DNA from: Microcaldota archaeon
Lineage (GTDB): Archaea; Micrarchaeota; Micrarchaeia; Burarchaeales; JAKAKT01
Length of the DNA stretch: 59,636 bases
Direction: 5' to 3'
NCBI GenBank assembly: GCA_021813385.1
Contig: JAKAKT010000100.1
Coordinates: forward strand, 1-59,636
Of this stretch, positions 32,786 through 41,822 are shown in pieces. Each line of letters begins with the position of its first letter. Position 1 is the stretch's first letter. A model generated the notes under the pieces. That model was not told the DNA's origin. It worked only from the letters and a program-made list of their open reading frames with translations, and made no database searches. The position numbers were made by a program, and so were the translations under genes.

Positions 32786-33997
32786 CTAATACCTGATGAA
32801 AACCTTGTCCCCGATGTTCGAGATGTTCTCGAGGCTGATGCTAATCCTCTGCCCGAAGGCAGTCTGGACCACGAGCACCCCCCGCTTCTTGTCGACTCCG
32901 ACGATTTTTCCTATATAAGCGCCTATCTGGTTCAGCACTTCCTTGTTCTCAAGCTTCATCGAGCTCGCAATATTCGCCCTTACCTCTTTCATGACAGCTA
33001 TCGAGACCGCGCTGAGAATCACTGAACCGATTATCGCGAGCACGAAATCAGAGAAATAAGCGTCCGCGACCACCCAATCACAAGCCACCGTGAATATGAG
33101 CCAGAGCACAAGGGTGCTGACAGCATAAAGCCCATACTTCACGAGTTCATACCGTTTTTTCTCATGCAGAAGGTCGATGACTTTTCCGATGAGTGCAAGT
33201 ATAACCGCCCAGGGGAACAAGAGAAGTGCCGCCCTTATCGTGTAAGCTACTACTTTCACTGCGTCATAGGTTCCTTGGACTTCAACATATTTTTCGACAC
33301 CGAGCCAGAGCGATATGAGTATAAGCGGTATCGCAGCGAGGTATAAGATGAAACCCATCCTTTCCACGGAAACCTTGAAGCCAGAGAGCGAGCCGAGAAG
33401 CCTTTCCTCGACCCCAAACCCCTTTGCGAGCAGGTAGAGCCCTATTATTATCCCAAGAGGCCTCCAGGACCAGTCACTCGCCCACAGCACAAGTATCGCA
33501 ATGCCGGGAATCCCGAAGACGAGCCGCTGGTAATATGGCTCCTTCAATTTCTCGAGCAGCACGAAATATGTCTTCTCAAGCTCCTTGGCCTGCTTCATTA
33601 CGACAATTTTTGTTGAGTTCACCTTAAGGCGCGACTGGATTATCGGAAGCGTCTCATCGTCCGATGCCCCATCAGACACGAATATGCAATGGTCTGCAGG
33701 GAACTCCCTGAGCACCGTGTCAAGCTGCCCGCTGACTGCCTTGTCCGCTTCATAGCCGAGCCTCTTGTGGCCTGTGAGTGTAACAACCTGCCCCGTTTCC
33801 TCTGAGCCCAATTTGTCCAATATTCTAACTGCCTCGAACATCGCATTCGCGTCAGTCTCTTCTGGGTCAGCTAGGGCCAGCTTTGCAGCTGCCTCAAGGT
33901 TTGCCTCCCGGCCAACTACGGGTCCGTTTATACCGGCCTTTTCGTGGAGGTCGTCGTCCCTGTCCACGCAGATAACCAGGACTCTCTTTTTTGCCAT
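32786..33997 (-). CDS. DUF373 family membrane protein
   Basis: 403 aa. The N-terminal 150 residues form a Rossmann-like soluble domain (KRVLVICVDRDDDLHEKAGI, then ADHCIFVSDGASDDETLP) typical of DUF373/COG2237. It is followed by about six or seven membrane helices (residues 160-345) and a C-terminal beta domain (KIVGVDKKRGVLVVQT, INISNIGDKVFIRY-type). Function unknown. Divergent from csl4 over 124 bases that hold a TATA element for each. Confidence 0.85.
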   Translation of the reverse strand: MAKKRVLVICVDRDDDLHEKAGINGPVVGREANLEAAAKLALADPEETDANAMFEAVRILDKLGSEETGQVVTLTGHKRLGYEADKAVSGQLDTVLREFPADHCIFVSDGASDDETLPIIQSRLKVNSTKIVVMKQAKELEKTYFVLLEKLKEPYYQRLVFGIPGIAILVLWASDWSWRPLGIIIGLYLLAKGFGVEERLLGSLSGFKVSVERMGFILYLAAIPLILISLWLGVEKYVEVQGTYDAVKVVAYTIRAALLLFPWAVILALIGKVIDLLHEKKRYELVKYGLYAVSTLVLWLIFTVACDWVVADAYFSDFVLAIIGSVILSAVSIAVMKEVRANIASSMKLENKEVLNQIGAYIGKIVGVDKKRGVLVVQTAFGQRISISLENISNIGDKVFIRY

Positions 33998-34121
33998 ACT
34001 ACCACAGTAAACCTAATACGCGTCCTTCGACGGATAATAAGGGCGGTATAGAATATAAGGATAACTATTTAAATATTGTCGAAGAGAACTATCTGCTCGT
34101 TCTGAGTCAGGAATGATGCTT

Positions 34122-34670
34122 ATGAAAGCCCCAGGCGAATTTCTAGGGACTGAAGAGGAATATGTCCCAGGATACGGTTCATACCAGGATGGAAGCAGCA
34201 TACATGCCTCGCTCCTAGGCGACCTTACAGTCGACAAGGAAAGGCGCATGAACATAAGCACAACCTGCAATGTGCCGATTGGCATAAAGCCAGGAATGGT
34301 CGTTTATGGCAGGGTCGAGGAGATTTTTGAGCCTGTCGCGCTAATCAGGGCCCAGCCCATAGGGACCGGGCGGGAGAGACAGGTGATAGACCAATTCTAT
34401 TGCGTGCTCCACGTCTCCAGGGTGAAGATGGGCTATGCCCGCAGCATACGGGACGAAGTGAGGATTGGGGACATAATAAAGGCAGTTGTTGACGAGATAA
34501 GCAACAATGAAATTTATCTGAGCACGAAGAGGGGCGGAATGGGGGTTATAAAAGCATTCTGCGCAAGGTGCAGGGAACCACTCACACTTGCCGAAGGGCA
34601 ACTCCTCACATGCGGCCGCTGTGAGAACCAGGAGAGGAGGAAGCTCGGGTCCCCGTACGGAAGGATTTGA
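34122..34670 (+). CDS. csl4: exosome RNA-binding subunit Csl4
   Basis: Cap subunit of the archaeal RNA exosome. N-terminal domain with PGEFLGTEEEYVPGYGSY, a central S1 domain (GMVVYGRVEEIFEPVALI ... GDIIKAVVDEI), and a C-terminal zinc ribbon CARCREPL...CGRCEN. 183 aa from ATG 34122, preferred because the family begins MKxPGxFLG; ATGs at 34113 and 34116 are in frame. TATA ctatttaaatattg near 34066. Followed by rpo11, so RNA synthesis and decay genes are joined. Confidence 0.93.
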   Translation: MKAPGEFLGTEEEYVPGYGSYQDGSSIHASLLGDLTVDKERRMNISTTCNVPIGIKPGMVVYGRVEEIFEPVALIRAQPIGTGRERQVIDQFYCVLHVSRVKMGYARSIRDEVRIGDIIKAVVDEISNNEIYLSTKRGGMGVIKAFCARCREPLTLAEGQLLTCGRCENQERRKLGSPYGRI

Positions 34671-34708
34671 AATAGGGCCACGACAAGAAATGCACATGGG
34701 GTGTTCTT

Positions 34709-35041
34709 ATGAAAGTGTCTGTTGCATCAAAAAAAGATAATCACCTTGAGGTTACAATGACGGGAGAAGACCACTCATTCTCGAATCTTTTGCGGGAAAC
34801 GCTTTCCGAGAATGATGATGTCGAGTTCGTTGCCTACAACATTGACCACCCGCAGCTAGGGCACCCCAAGCTTCAGCTTGTTACGAAGGGGAAGAAACCC
34901 CAGAAAGCCCTTTCAGAGGCCATAAAGAAGATTAGGAAAGAGATTTCCGAGTTCCAGAGTGCGCTTGATAAGGTGAAGGAAACAAAGAGCGAGAAGACGC
35001 ACAGGGAACACAAGGAGCACAAGGAAAAGAAGAAGAAATAA
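34709..35041 (+). CDS. rpo11: RNA polymerase subunit Rpo11 (RpoL)
   Basis: Dimerises with Rpo3 in assembly of archaeal RNA polymerase. The core GEDHSFSNLLRETL and NIDHPQLGHPKLQLVT are diagnostic. 110 aa, about 15-20 residues longer than usual because of a Lys/Glu/His-rich tail (THREHKEHKEKKKK). GGGGTG lies seven bases before the ATG. Second gene after csl4. Confidence 0.95.
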   Translation: MKVSVASKKDNHLEVTMTGEDHSFSNLLRETLSENDDVEFVAYNIDHPQLGHPKLQLVTKGKKPQKALSEAIKKIRKEISEFQSALDKVKETKSEKTHREHKEHKEKKKK

Positions 35042-35131
35042 AGGCTTATTCTCCGGGAAGCGAAGCTGCCAGCTCTGGTGAAGTGATGGGCTCGAAGAAG
35101 TCGATGGATGATTCCCGGGCCGGGGGTTTCC

Positions 35132-36643
35132 TTATTCTCTGGGTGCACTTAAACCTGCCCATCTCTGATTGAGATTGGCAAAATCCTGTTGTTTGTTCAT
35201 TATAGTACTTACTATAACCGCAATGCTGTCCGTGAGAGCATAACTAAATGTTGCACTTTGGTCTGTTCCATGTTTGTGGTCAAGTTCATGCACGTAAGTA
35301 GCCAACGCTTCATTGAACGGTTTCCCAAGGGTCTGCCTTGAAAGCCAAACGAAATCGCCATCATACTGGCCCTGGATTATGTTTTTTTCATCTTTAGCAT
35401 CATAAACCCAAATTTCTTTCTGCCCTTTTCCAAGCAGTGCTGCCGCTCCTTTTAAAACTTCCAGTCTCTGTGCCTCAGTTTCGGTAATTTCGACCCTATA
35501 ATGCGATTGGAGTTCCTTGTATCTTTGGCTTGCAGTTTTCATGCCTAGTTCCGCAAAAAATTTCGGCACAAGCTTGTACCCGGCTTCAGAAAGGCTTTTT
35601 TGAATGGAATAATCAAGGGGCAAATCATTAGCAAGATATTCATCTGAAAAAGTGCATTTCGCACCAGATTCAATCAAGCGTTCTGCGGTCTTTCTCATCA
35701 TCTTATACCCCACATCAAAAAAATCAGCTCTTTCCCATATCGGTTTAAGCGAGAATAACACCTTCTCAAGCATCTCTTGAGGGATATTCTCAACAAGATA
35801 ATCCACTGCCTTGTTCAATTCAGTGCGGGTAACCCGGCCTCGGTCCCTGTCCTTGGGCAGAATATCCGACCTGGAAAACCAGATATTGAAATGCTCAACG
35901 GTTTGCCATTTTTCCTCTTCGAAATGTGTTCTTTGGCCAGCAGCATAAAGATTGCCGTTTTTACTCTCTTTATCGCTGCTGATGAGCTTGAATCCGCCGA
36001 TTCCAGGCATATCCAGCGTCGGGTCTTTGAAATCCAGGTTATCCGGATGATAAAACAGTTCGCGCGCTTTCGAAAAAGCCTGTGCGGCCGCGTGGTCGGG
36101 AGTCACCAATTCAATATAGTTTCCTTTCAAACGCGATTTCGCTTCGGTTATGTGCGCAAAAAGGCCGCGTATAGGTTTCGGGTATTCGTCTTTAGGAAGC
36201 TCTGATAGCTGAAATTCAATCTGCCAGTCATTGGAGGCGTATTTCACGCTTTTGAATCCATAATCACGAAGAAGAACCAATGCGAGTATTTTGGCCCCTT
36301 CTCCAAACCCCCCAGCATCTTCCCCAGTTTTATCCGTAGCACCCAAGTGAAGGAGCATCCGGCGGTCATACTCGGCACCATTCGTTATTCTGACAACGTA
36401 ATCTCCTCCGCTTTTCTTTACCTCAAAGCGCACGTTTTCAAGGCTCTTCTTGTAATCATAAAAATTTTGCAGAACATCTCTCGCCGTTTTTTCAAGGCTC
36501 CACTTCACGCCATATGTCTCGAGTATGCCCATGTAATGGAAGTTGTCTCTGCTAGTCAGTAATCTCCTAGATTCATGAAAAGCGCTAGCCGGGTCTAACG
36601 CAGGGGCTTGGCTCGTTGTTTTTCGAAACCACCTTAATCCCAT
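35132..36643 (-). CDS. GHKL-type ATPase fused to a C-terminal HExxH domain
   Basis: 503 aa. Residues 50-150 fit the GHKL ATP-binding fold: KTARDVLQNFYDY (N box with Asn), then GATDKTGEDAGGFGEGAKIL (glycine-rich lid). The middle part is unrecognised. The C-terminus has ALATYVHELDHKHGTDQ, an HExxH zinc-site motif on a helix, following a DGDFVWLSRQ strand, as in small zincins. The DNA is AT-richer than the flanking genes, suggesting transfer. TATA-like CTTTATTAAT lies upstream on the minus strand. Roles in chaperone-like, regulatory or defence functions are all possible; I do not choose one. Confidence 0.72.
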   Translation of the reverse strand: MGLRWFRKTTSQAPALDPASAFHESRRLLTSRDNFHYMGILETYGVKWSLEKTARDVLQNFYDYKKSLENVRFEVKKSGGDYVVRITNGAEYDRRMLLHLGATDKTGEDAGGFGEGAKILALVLLRDYGFKSVKYASNDWQIEFQLSELPKDEYPKPIRGLFAHITEAKSRLKGNYIELVTPDHAAAQAFSKARELFYHPDNLDFKDPTLDMPGIGGFKLISSDKESKNGNLYAAGQRTHFEEEKWQTVEHFNIWFSRSDILPKDRDRGRVTRTELNKAVDYLVENIPQEMLEKVLFSLKPIWERADFFDVGYKMMRKTAERLIESGAKCTFSDEYLANDLPLDYSIQKSLSEAGYKLVPKFFAELGMKTASQRYKELQSHYRVEITETEAQRLEVLKGAAALLGKGQKEIWVYDAKDEKNIIQGQYDGDFVWLSRQTLGKPFNEALATYVHELDHKHGTDQSATFSYALTDSIAVIVSTIMNKQQDFANLNQRWAGLSAPRE

Positions 36644-36781
36644 GCTTAATTATACACAAAACCCATTAATAAAGGTTCGTGTTTTGTTATTTTTATGCCT
36701 AAAGGGAGACGAAGCTGACCGATTCATTTCGGATTCCAATTGGGCGCAAAGAAGAAGAAATAGGGCGTTCCTTAAGATTTC

Positions 36782-37348
36782 ATGAAGCCGGGAATCCGGG
36801 TCCTTGGAATTGACGACTCTCCTTTTCAAAGGAATGACAAGACTGCCCTAGTTATCGGGGTGGTCTGCAGGAAAGACGGGAGCATAGAAAGCCAAAGCCT
36901 TATAGTTGAGGGCGTCCTCAGCATCCACGTCCTTATCGATGGCGATGACGGAACAGAGAAACTTTGCGAGATGGTTTTGCGCTCGAGATTCAAGACCGAG
37001 CTAAGTGCGATAATGCTCAACGGAATAATGCTGGCAGGCTTTAACGTAGTTGACATAGCTGAACTTAACAAGAAGACAGGGGTTCCGGCTATTGCCCTGA
37101 CGAGAAAAAAACCTGACATGCCTGCGGTCGAGAAGGCAGTCAGGAAAACCCGAAACTGGGAGGAGAAGCTCCTGAGAATAACGTCTGCCGGCTCCTCAAA
37201 ACAGCTTGAAGGATGGAACGCCCAGGTCTCAGGAACAGATTTAAACGGTGCGCGCGATATAATCCGCATTTTCGGGAACGGGCCCGTGAGGCTTGCCCAC
37301 CTGATAGCGTCGGGAGTGATACGCGGGGAATCAAAGGGAAGGGCTTAG
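36782..37348 (+). CDS. DUF99 family protein (endonuclease V-like fold)
   Basis: 188 aa. IRVLGIDDSPF at the start, VIGVVCRKDGSIES, and GIMLAGFNVVDI with PAIALTRKKPD are typical for the DUF99/UPF0215 family of archaea, which is related to endonuclease V. The acidic residues near the start could bind metal. No proven function is known to me for the family. It lies between the AT-rich GHKL gene and signal peptidase I. Confidence 0.88.
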   Translation: MKPGIRVLGIDDSPFQRNDKTALVIGVVCRKDGSIESQSLIVEGVLSIHVLIDGDDGTEKLCEMVLRSRFKTELSAIMLNGIMLAGFNVVDIAELNKKTGVPAIALTRKKPDMPAVEKAVRKTRNWEEKLLRITSAGSSKQLEGWNAQVSGTDLNGARDIIRIFGNGPVRLAHLIASGVIRGESKGRA

Positions 37349-37420
37349 AGCGTATATGGAACTGAAACGAGCAAAAACCGGGCGAGGAAAAGGCCTAACG
37401 GGCCAGAAAAGGTGAAATGA

Positions 37421-38395
37421 TTGGGCAAAGAGAAGAAGAAAGAAGACGGGATGATTTCCTCCCCAGAGGTCAAGCTTATGAAGCAGCTCCTTGAGAACAA
37501 GGCCATTTATGCCCTCATAATCCTCTCGTTCATCCTTTTCCTATTGACGCGCTCCTCGGTTTTCTCAATCCTCTCGGTGCTTCTGGTGGTGCTCCTCCTC
37601 ATTGGCGAATCGGTTGTGGGAATCGCCGAGCACGGGGTGAAAAAGGAGATTCTTGAAATAGGGTTAGCCATACTTGCTGCCCTCCTAATCTGGTTCGGTT
37701 CAGGCTTCCTGCTCTCGACGCCCGCTCCGCTCAACGCGATAGTCTCGTGCAGCATGCTCCCGAACCTAGAGAGGGGCGATCTCGTGATATTGCAAGGAGG
37801 GGAACCTAAGGGAACAGACATATACCTAGACAGTTTCGATTACACCAACGTTTCAGTGCTCGTGGAAGGGGTGGGGGAACTCGACACCAACATCTCGCTC
37901 TCCCAGTACTGCGGCTACTTCCCGGATACGATTACCTGCAAGACGTACTTCTTGGCCCCAGAGAAGATAACTGAAAAATATGGCCCGCTCGAGTTCAAGC
38001 ATGGATGGTGCACAGTTCAGGCAAGGGGCTTCTCAGGGCAGATCCCATGCGTCAAATCAGTCGTGGCAGATGGGAAGGAGTACCCATACGCCCTTTCCGG
38101 GGACACGATAGTCTACTCCACCCTTCCGACAGACCTATTCTCGAGAGCCTCCGGGCCGAAGGAGATAATCCACAGGGTAGTATACAAGGTCCATGCAGAT
38201 GGGCGGACTTACTACTTGACAAAGGGGGACAACAACGACCGCTTCGACATCCAGTTCGAGAACTCGCCCGCAGTCCCGCAAAGGATCTCGGGAAAAGTGA
38301 TTTTCCGCATCCCCTATCTCGGGTATTTCAAGCTCTTCCTGTTCGGCTATTTCGAGGACCCGGCTGGATGCGACAGATACTTCACCGAGAGATAG
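37421..38395 (+). CDS. signal peptidase I (archaeal/ER type) with large insert
   Basis: Membrane serine protease that removes class I (Sec) signal peptides. Three hydrophobic helices (residues 28-110), catalytic Ser in IVSCSMLPNLERGDLV (about 112-127), the His-containing strand EIIHRVVYKV, and LTKGDNNDRFD. Between the Ser and His blocks is an insert of about 110 residues with four Cys (YCGYF, TCKTY, WCTV, IPCVK). TTG 37421 is used because AAGGTGA lies five bases upstream. 324 aa, longer than most archaeal homologs. Confidence 0.87.
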   Translation: MGKEKKKEDGMISSPEVKLMKQLLENKAIYALIILSFILFLLTRSSVFSILSVLLVVLLLIGESVVGIAEHGVKKEILEIGLAILAALLIWFGSGFLLSTPAPLNAIVSCSMLPNLERGDLVILQGGEPKGTDIYLDSFDYTNVSVLVEGVGELDTNISLSQYCGYFPDTITCKTYFLAPEKITEKYGPLEFKHGWCTVQARGFSGQIPCVKSVVADGKEYPYALSGDTIVYSTLPTDLFSRASGPKEIIHRVVYKVHADGRTYYLTKGDNNDRFDIQFENSPAVPQRISGKVIFRIPYLGYFKLFLFGYFEDPAGCDRYFTER

Positions 38396-38461
38396 CGTTC
38401 AGACTTCTGCTCAGGGATGTGGGCGCTTTATAATGCAGGTTCCTGCTTTCGCTCGGCTCAT

Positions 38462-40150
38462 TTAGTGGGCCCCTACGGGCGCACCCGGGGACGGCAACAG
38501 CATCATCAACGTTGCCCTCGACACGATGGCGACAAGCGAGCCAATCCACACAAGCGCGACGAAGTGAATCATCGAGTTGAGCATGTGCCCTCCGTCCATG
38601 AACCGGACTGCGATGGCAGAAAGCAGTGCGTTTATGACTAGAGTCATAATGAGGAGCACACTCACAATCTGCATGCTCGATGCACTGGGAATCGTGATGA
38701 TGGAGTTCAGCACGCTCGAGGGCACGTCGAGCTTCGAGTAGATGTCGTTCATGTATATGACTACCCCCGCTGAGACATACAGGCAGAATGCCACTACGGC
38801 CTGGACGCCGTAAACTATCCCTATGAAACTGGTTGTCGAGTGATACCTCTCCCTCCTAAGCATCTGCAGGGTCATGAAGTTCTTGCTGATGATTTCGCTC
38901 GTGGTGTCCGGCCTCCCTCCCATCGATAGCGTCTCAACGAACATGTCCGTGAACTTGTTTATGAGGAAGCTTCCGCACTCAATCCTGTACAGCATCCAGG
39001 ACCTCGAGTTGCTAATCAGCGTCTTGATTCTCTCGTAAAGGTGCCTTATGGGCACGGTAAGCTCACCGAAATCGTGGAACGTCAGAACTTTCAAGGAGTC
39101 CTTCACTATCCCGCCGCGGGCAGCAGCCCCAAGCCCGAGAGAGATTATGAACTCGACATAGAACTGGTCCCGCCTTTTTATCTGCTCCTCAATGCTCCTA
39201 GCGATGTAGCCCACTACCACGAGCGGCGTGAGCACTATCGCAATCAGAATCTCAAGGGGGATATAGTTAAGGAAGAAATTTGATAAGAGCGATAGCAAAA
39301 TGCACCCTACTGCAGAGACGAGGAATGCCGGCATAAGCTCGCTCCTCATCTCCCGGTTCGAGAAGCTTTCGTACCACACCTTGTCGTTCGGAAGCACGCT
39401 TTTAATGTAATAAATGACCCCTACTTCGGAGGCCACGAAAAGGAACACGACCAGGAGCATCATCATCGCAGGGTCTATTGCGACAAGGTAGGGGATGATG
39501 ATGGCGAACGATATGAGGAACACGAGCGTTATCACGATTGACAGGTATATCTCCTTAAGCACGTCTATGTCATAGAGGGAGCCCTTGTACTTTATCGAGT
39601 AGTCATTCATCACATAATTCTGCTCGTCGAGCAAAAACTCCTCTATATTCTCACCGGAATCGAGCCCGTTCGCGAACCTGTCCAGGAAGTCGGCGAACAT
39701 AATGCTCGGGGTGGTTTTCGCCTTCAGCCTGCATGAGTCCGAGAGGGTCACATGCCACACCGCAAACCGCATGTATATCTCCCTGCAGGCGATAGCGAGA
39801 GCCCCGTACTCCTCCTTGGTTGACATAACCCTGAAGAGGTCGGCAGGCGGGGAGTTTGATGTCGACAAAATGCCTATGTTCGTGATGAAGAAGTGCATAT
39901 TGTCCTCAATGTTGTGCTTTATCCCCTCGGCCTGGAGCAAGGGATATACGAAAATTATGATTATGGCCAACGCAGGAACAACCGCAAGGAGGTATATTGC
40001 GAGAGGGCCGAAAAGGTCCGGAAGAATGACGATAAGTATGATGGGGACAACGAAGCTTGTGACTATCACCGGGATGGCGAACGTGAGGACGTACTGGTAT
40101 ACGCTCATCCCCATTGCCTGTATGAGCCCAATATAATCGTCAGTGTCCAT
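38462..40150 (-). CDS. arlJ: archaellum platform protein ArlJ (FlaJ)
   Basis: Polytopic membrane platform on which the archaellum is assembled and rotated. About 560 aa with N-terminal and C-terminal helix clusters and cytoplasmic T2SF/GspF-type domains (SPPADLFRVMSTKEEYGAL, ISLGLGAAARGGIVKDSLKV). ATG 40150 is preferred over GTG 40159. It overlaps or abuts arlI, so platform and motor are cotranscribed. The pair could instead belong to an archaeal type IV pilus, but the form of ArlI and the archaellum genes at 0-6 kb favour an archaellum. Confidence 0.85.
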   Translation of the reverse strand: MDTDDYIGLIQAMGMSVYQYVLTFAIPVIVTSFVVPIILIVILPDLFGPLAIYLLAVVPALAIIIIFVYPLLQAEGIKHNIEDNMHFFITNIGILSTSNSPPADLFRVMSTKEEYGALAIACREIYMRFAVWHVTLSDSCRLKAKTTPSIMFADFLDRFANGLDSGENIEEFLLDEQNYVMNDYSIKYKGSLYDIDVLKEIYLSIVITLVFLISFAIIIPYLVAIDPAMMMLLVVFLFVASEVGVIYYIKSVLPNDKVWYESFSNREMRSELMPAFLVSAVGCILLSLLSNFFLNYIPLEILIAIVLTPLVVVGYIARSIEEQIKRRDQFYVEFIISLGLGAAARGGIVKDSLKVLTFHDFGELTVPIRHLYERIKTLISNSRSWMLYRIECGSFLINKFTDMFVETLSMGGRPDTTSEIISKNFMTLQMLRRERYHSTTSFIGIVYGVQAVVAFCLYVSAGVVIYMNDIYSKLDVPSSVLNSIITIPSASSMQIVSVLLIMTLVINALLSAIAVRFMDGGHMLNSMIHFVALVWIGSLVAIVSRATLMMLLPSPGAPVGAH

Positions 40151-40159
40151 CGAAACCAC

Positions 40160-41773
40160 TCATACTCTGAATGGGAGAGCATTAATGCCGCCGCGGTAGA
40201 ACGCAACAATCGTATCCATCACTGCGAAGTAATCGAGGATGTTCTTCTCCACCATGATTTCAATTATCCTCGTTCGAGTATCAAGCTCGTCATATATCTT
40301 TCGCGGGTCGAGATAGCCCGCCTTGGGCGCTATCTTATCCTCAAGAATATAGCTGTTGTTGAGGCCCCCGAACTTGTGGGCATCGGTCGAGGCGTCCCAG
40401 GAAAACATCTGCCGCGTCACGACACCTCCCGCATCTTCGTTATAGCCCTCAACCTCCTCAACGGCCGTGCATCGCCTGAGGTATTTCCCTTTTACATAAA
40501 CTGCCTGCAGGAACATCGCCACGTTAAGGTTGTCCATGAATGTCAGCGGGACGTTTATCGGGTCACCGGCGAGCCTCTGAATCATCCTCCTGATACTTGA
40601 GGCGTGGAAGGTTGCCATGACCGAGTGCCCTGTCTGCATTGCCTGGAAGGCAACGAGCCCCTCCTTGCCTCTAATCTCCCCGACAATTATGTAGTTTGGC
40701 CTAGACCTGAGGGCCGCCTTCAGTATGATGAACATGTCCACCCTTCCTTCCTCGGGCCCGCTCTCCCTCGTCAGCAGCTGCTGCCAAAGCTGCTGCGATG
40801 GTCTCACCTCGGGGGTGTCTTCAGCGGTGAGTATCTTGGCATCCGGGTGGACGAAGACCAGCAGTGCATTCAGAATAGTGGTCTTCCCGCTCGCAGTCTC
40901 CCCGGCCACGAAGATGTTCATCCCGTTCTCAAGGCAAAGCCAGAGGTATGCGACTATCTGCGGGTTGACTGAGCCGAATTTTATCAGCTGGATGATGCTC
41001 GTCGGGATTGTTGAGAATTTCCTTATGGTGAAGCTGGAGCCCCTCAAGCTCACGTCCTCAGCATAAATGATGTTTATCCTGGAGCCATCAGGCAGGACTG
41101 AGTCGGCTATGGGCTTGGCAATGCTCACGGGCCTGCCTATCCTTTCGCTCAGGTTCCTAAGGAAGTCCCTCAAAACCTGGTCGTTCTCAAATGTAAGGTC
41201 TGTCTCCACAGCCTCGAAGACCTTGTGGATGACCCGGATGTTCCTTGCACCCACCTCGTGAATATCCTCAATGTAGGGGTCGCTGAGAATAGGCTGGAGC
41301 ATCGACTGGCCGATGACATCCCTTCGCACGTAATAGATGAACTTTTCGTATTCCTCATCGGTCACATAGACTTTCCTGACTCCGAAGTCCGTTATGGCGA
41401 GTGCGGATTTCCTCACGCTCATATTGAAAAGCTTGATGAGGGTGGCCTCGAGCTCCTTATCCCGCTCGGGCACCTTTTCGCGCGGTGCATTCTCGAGAAT
41501 TATATCGAGAATCTCATGGTATTTTTTCTTTTCCGGGTCCGTGAGCTTAGGCTCGATTGCGAAATACCTGTTCTGCTTTGGGTCCTTTAAGATATGCACG
41601 AACACCTTGTCCTCAAGGGTCGGGTAGATGATGTTCACGTTCTGCTCATCGCTCATCTCCCTCGGAATCTTATCATAGAACCTTGGGGCCCTCATGCCCT
41701 TTGATTTGAGCGCTTCCAGGTATAGCCGAAGGTGCGGGTATTTCTTGATAGCCTGTTCAAAGTCAATAGCCAT
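40160..41773 (-). CDS. arlI: archaellum motor ATPase ArlI (FlaI)
   Basis: Hexameric secretion-type ATPase that powers archaellum assembly and rotation. Walker A GETASGKTT (about residue 270), Asp box ILTAEDTPEVRP, Walker B-type YIIVGEIRGKEGLVAF and the His box MATFHASS. N-terminal domain begins FEQAIKKYPHLRLYLEAL. 537 aa, normal for FlaI. GTGATT lies just before ATG. The NIF3-like gene lies upstream in the same direction over 49 bases. Confidence 0.9.
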   Translation of the reverse strand: MAIDFEQAIKKYPHLRLYLEALKSKGMRAPRFYDKIPREMSDEQNVNIIYPTLEDKVFVHILKDPKQNRYFAIEPKLTDPEKKKYHEILDIILENAPREKVPERDKELEATLIKLFNMSVRKSALAITDFGVRKVYVTDEEYEKFIYYVRRDVIGQSMLQPILSDPYIEDIHEVGARNIRVIHKVFEAVETDLTFENDQVLRDFLRNLSERIGRPVSIAKPIADSVLPDGSRINIIYAEDVSLRGSSFTIRKFSTIPTSIIQLIKFGSVNPQIVAYLWLCLENGMNIFVAGETASGKTTILNALLVFVHPDAKILTAEDTPEVRPSQQLWQQLLTRESGPEEGRVDMFIILKAALRSRPNYIIVGEIRGKEGLVAFQAMQTGHSVMATFHASSIRRMIQRLAGDPINVPLTFMDNLNVAMFLQAVYVKGKYLRRCTAVEEVEGYNEDAGGVVTRQMFSWDASTDAHKFGGLNNSYILEDKIAPKAGYLDPRKIYDELDTRTRIIEIMVEKNILDYFAVMDTIVAFYRGGINALPFRV

Positions 41774-41822
41774 TCAATCACTTTATATTCAGCATGATGC
41801 GCTCAAGACCCAAATCTCAAAA

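Noticed and set aside
38462-41773. Assignment of the ATPase-platform pair to a type IV pilus or secretion system
   Set aside because: Possible, but length, the N-terminal domain of the ATPase and the archaellum genes in the same window favour ArlI/ArlJ.
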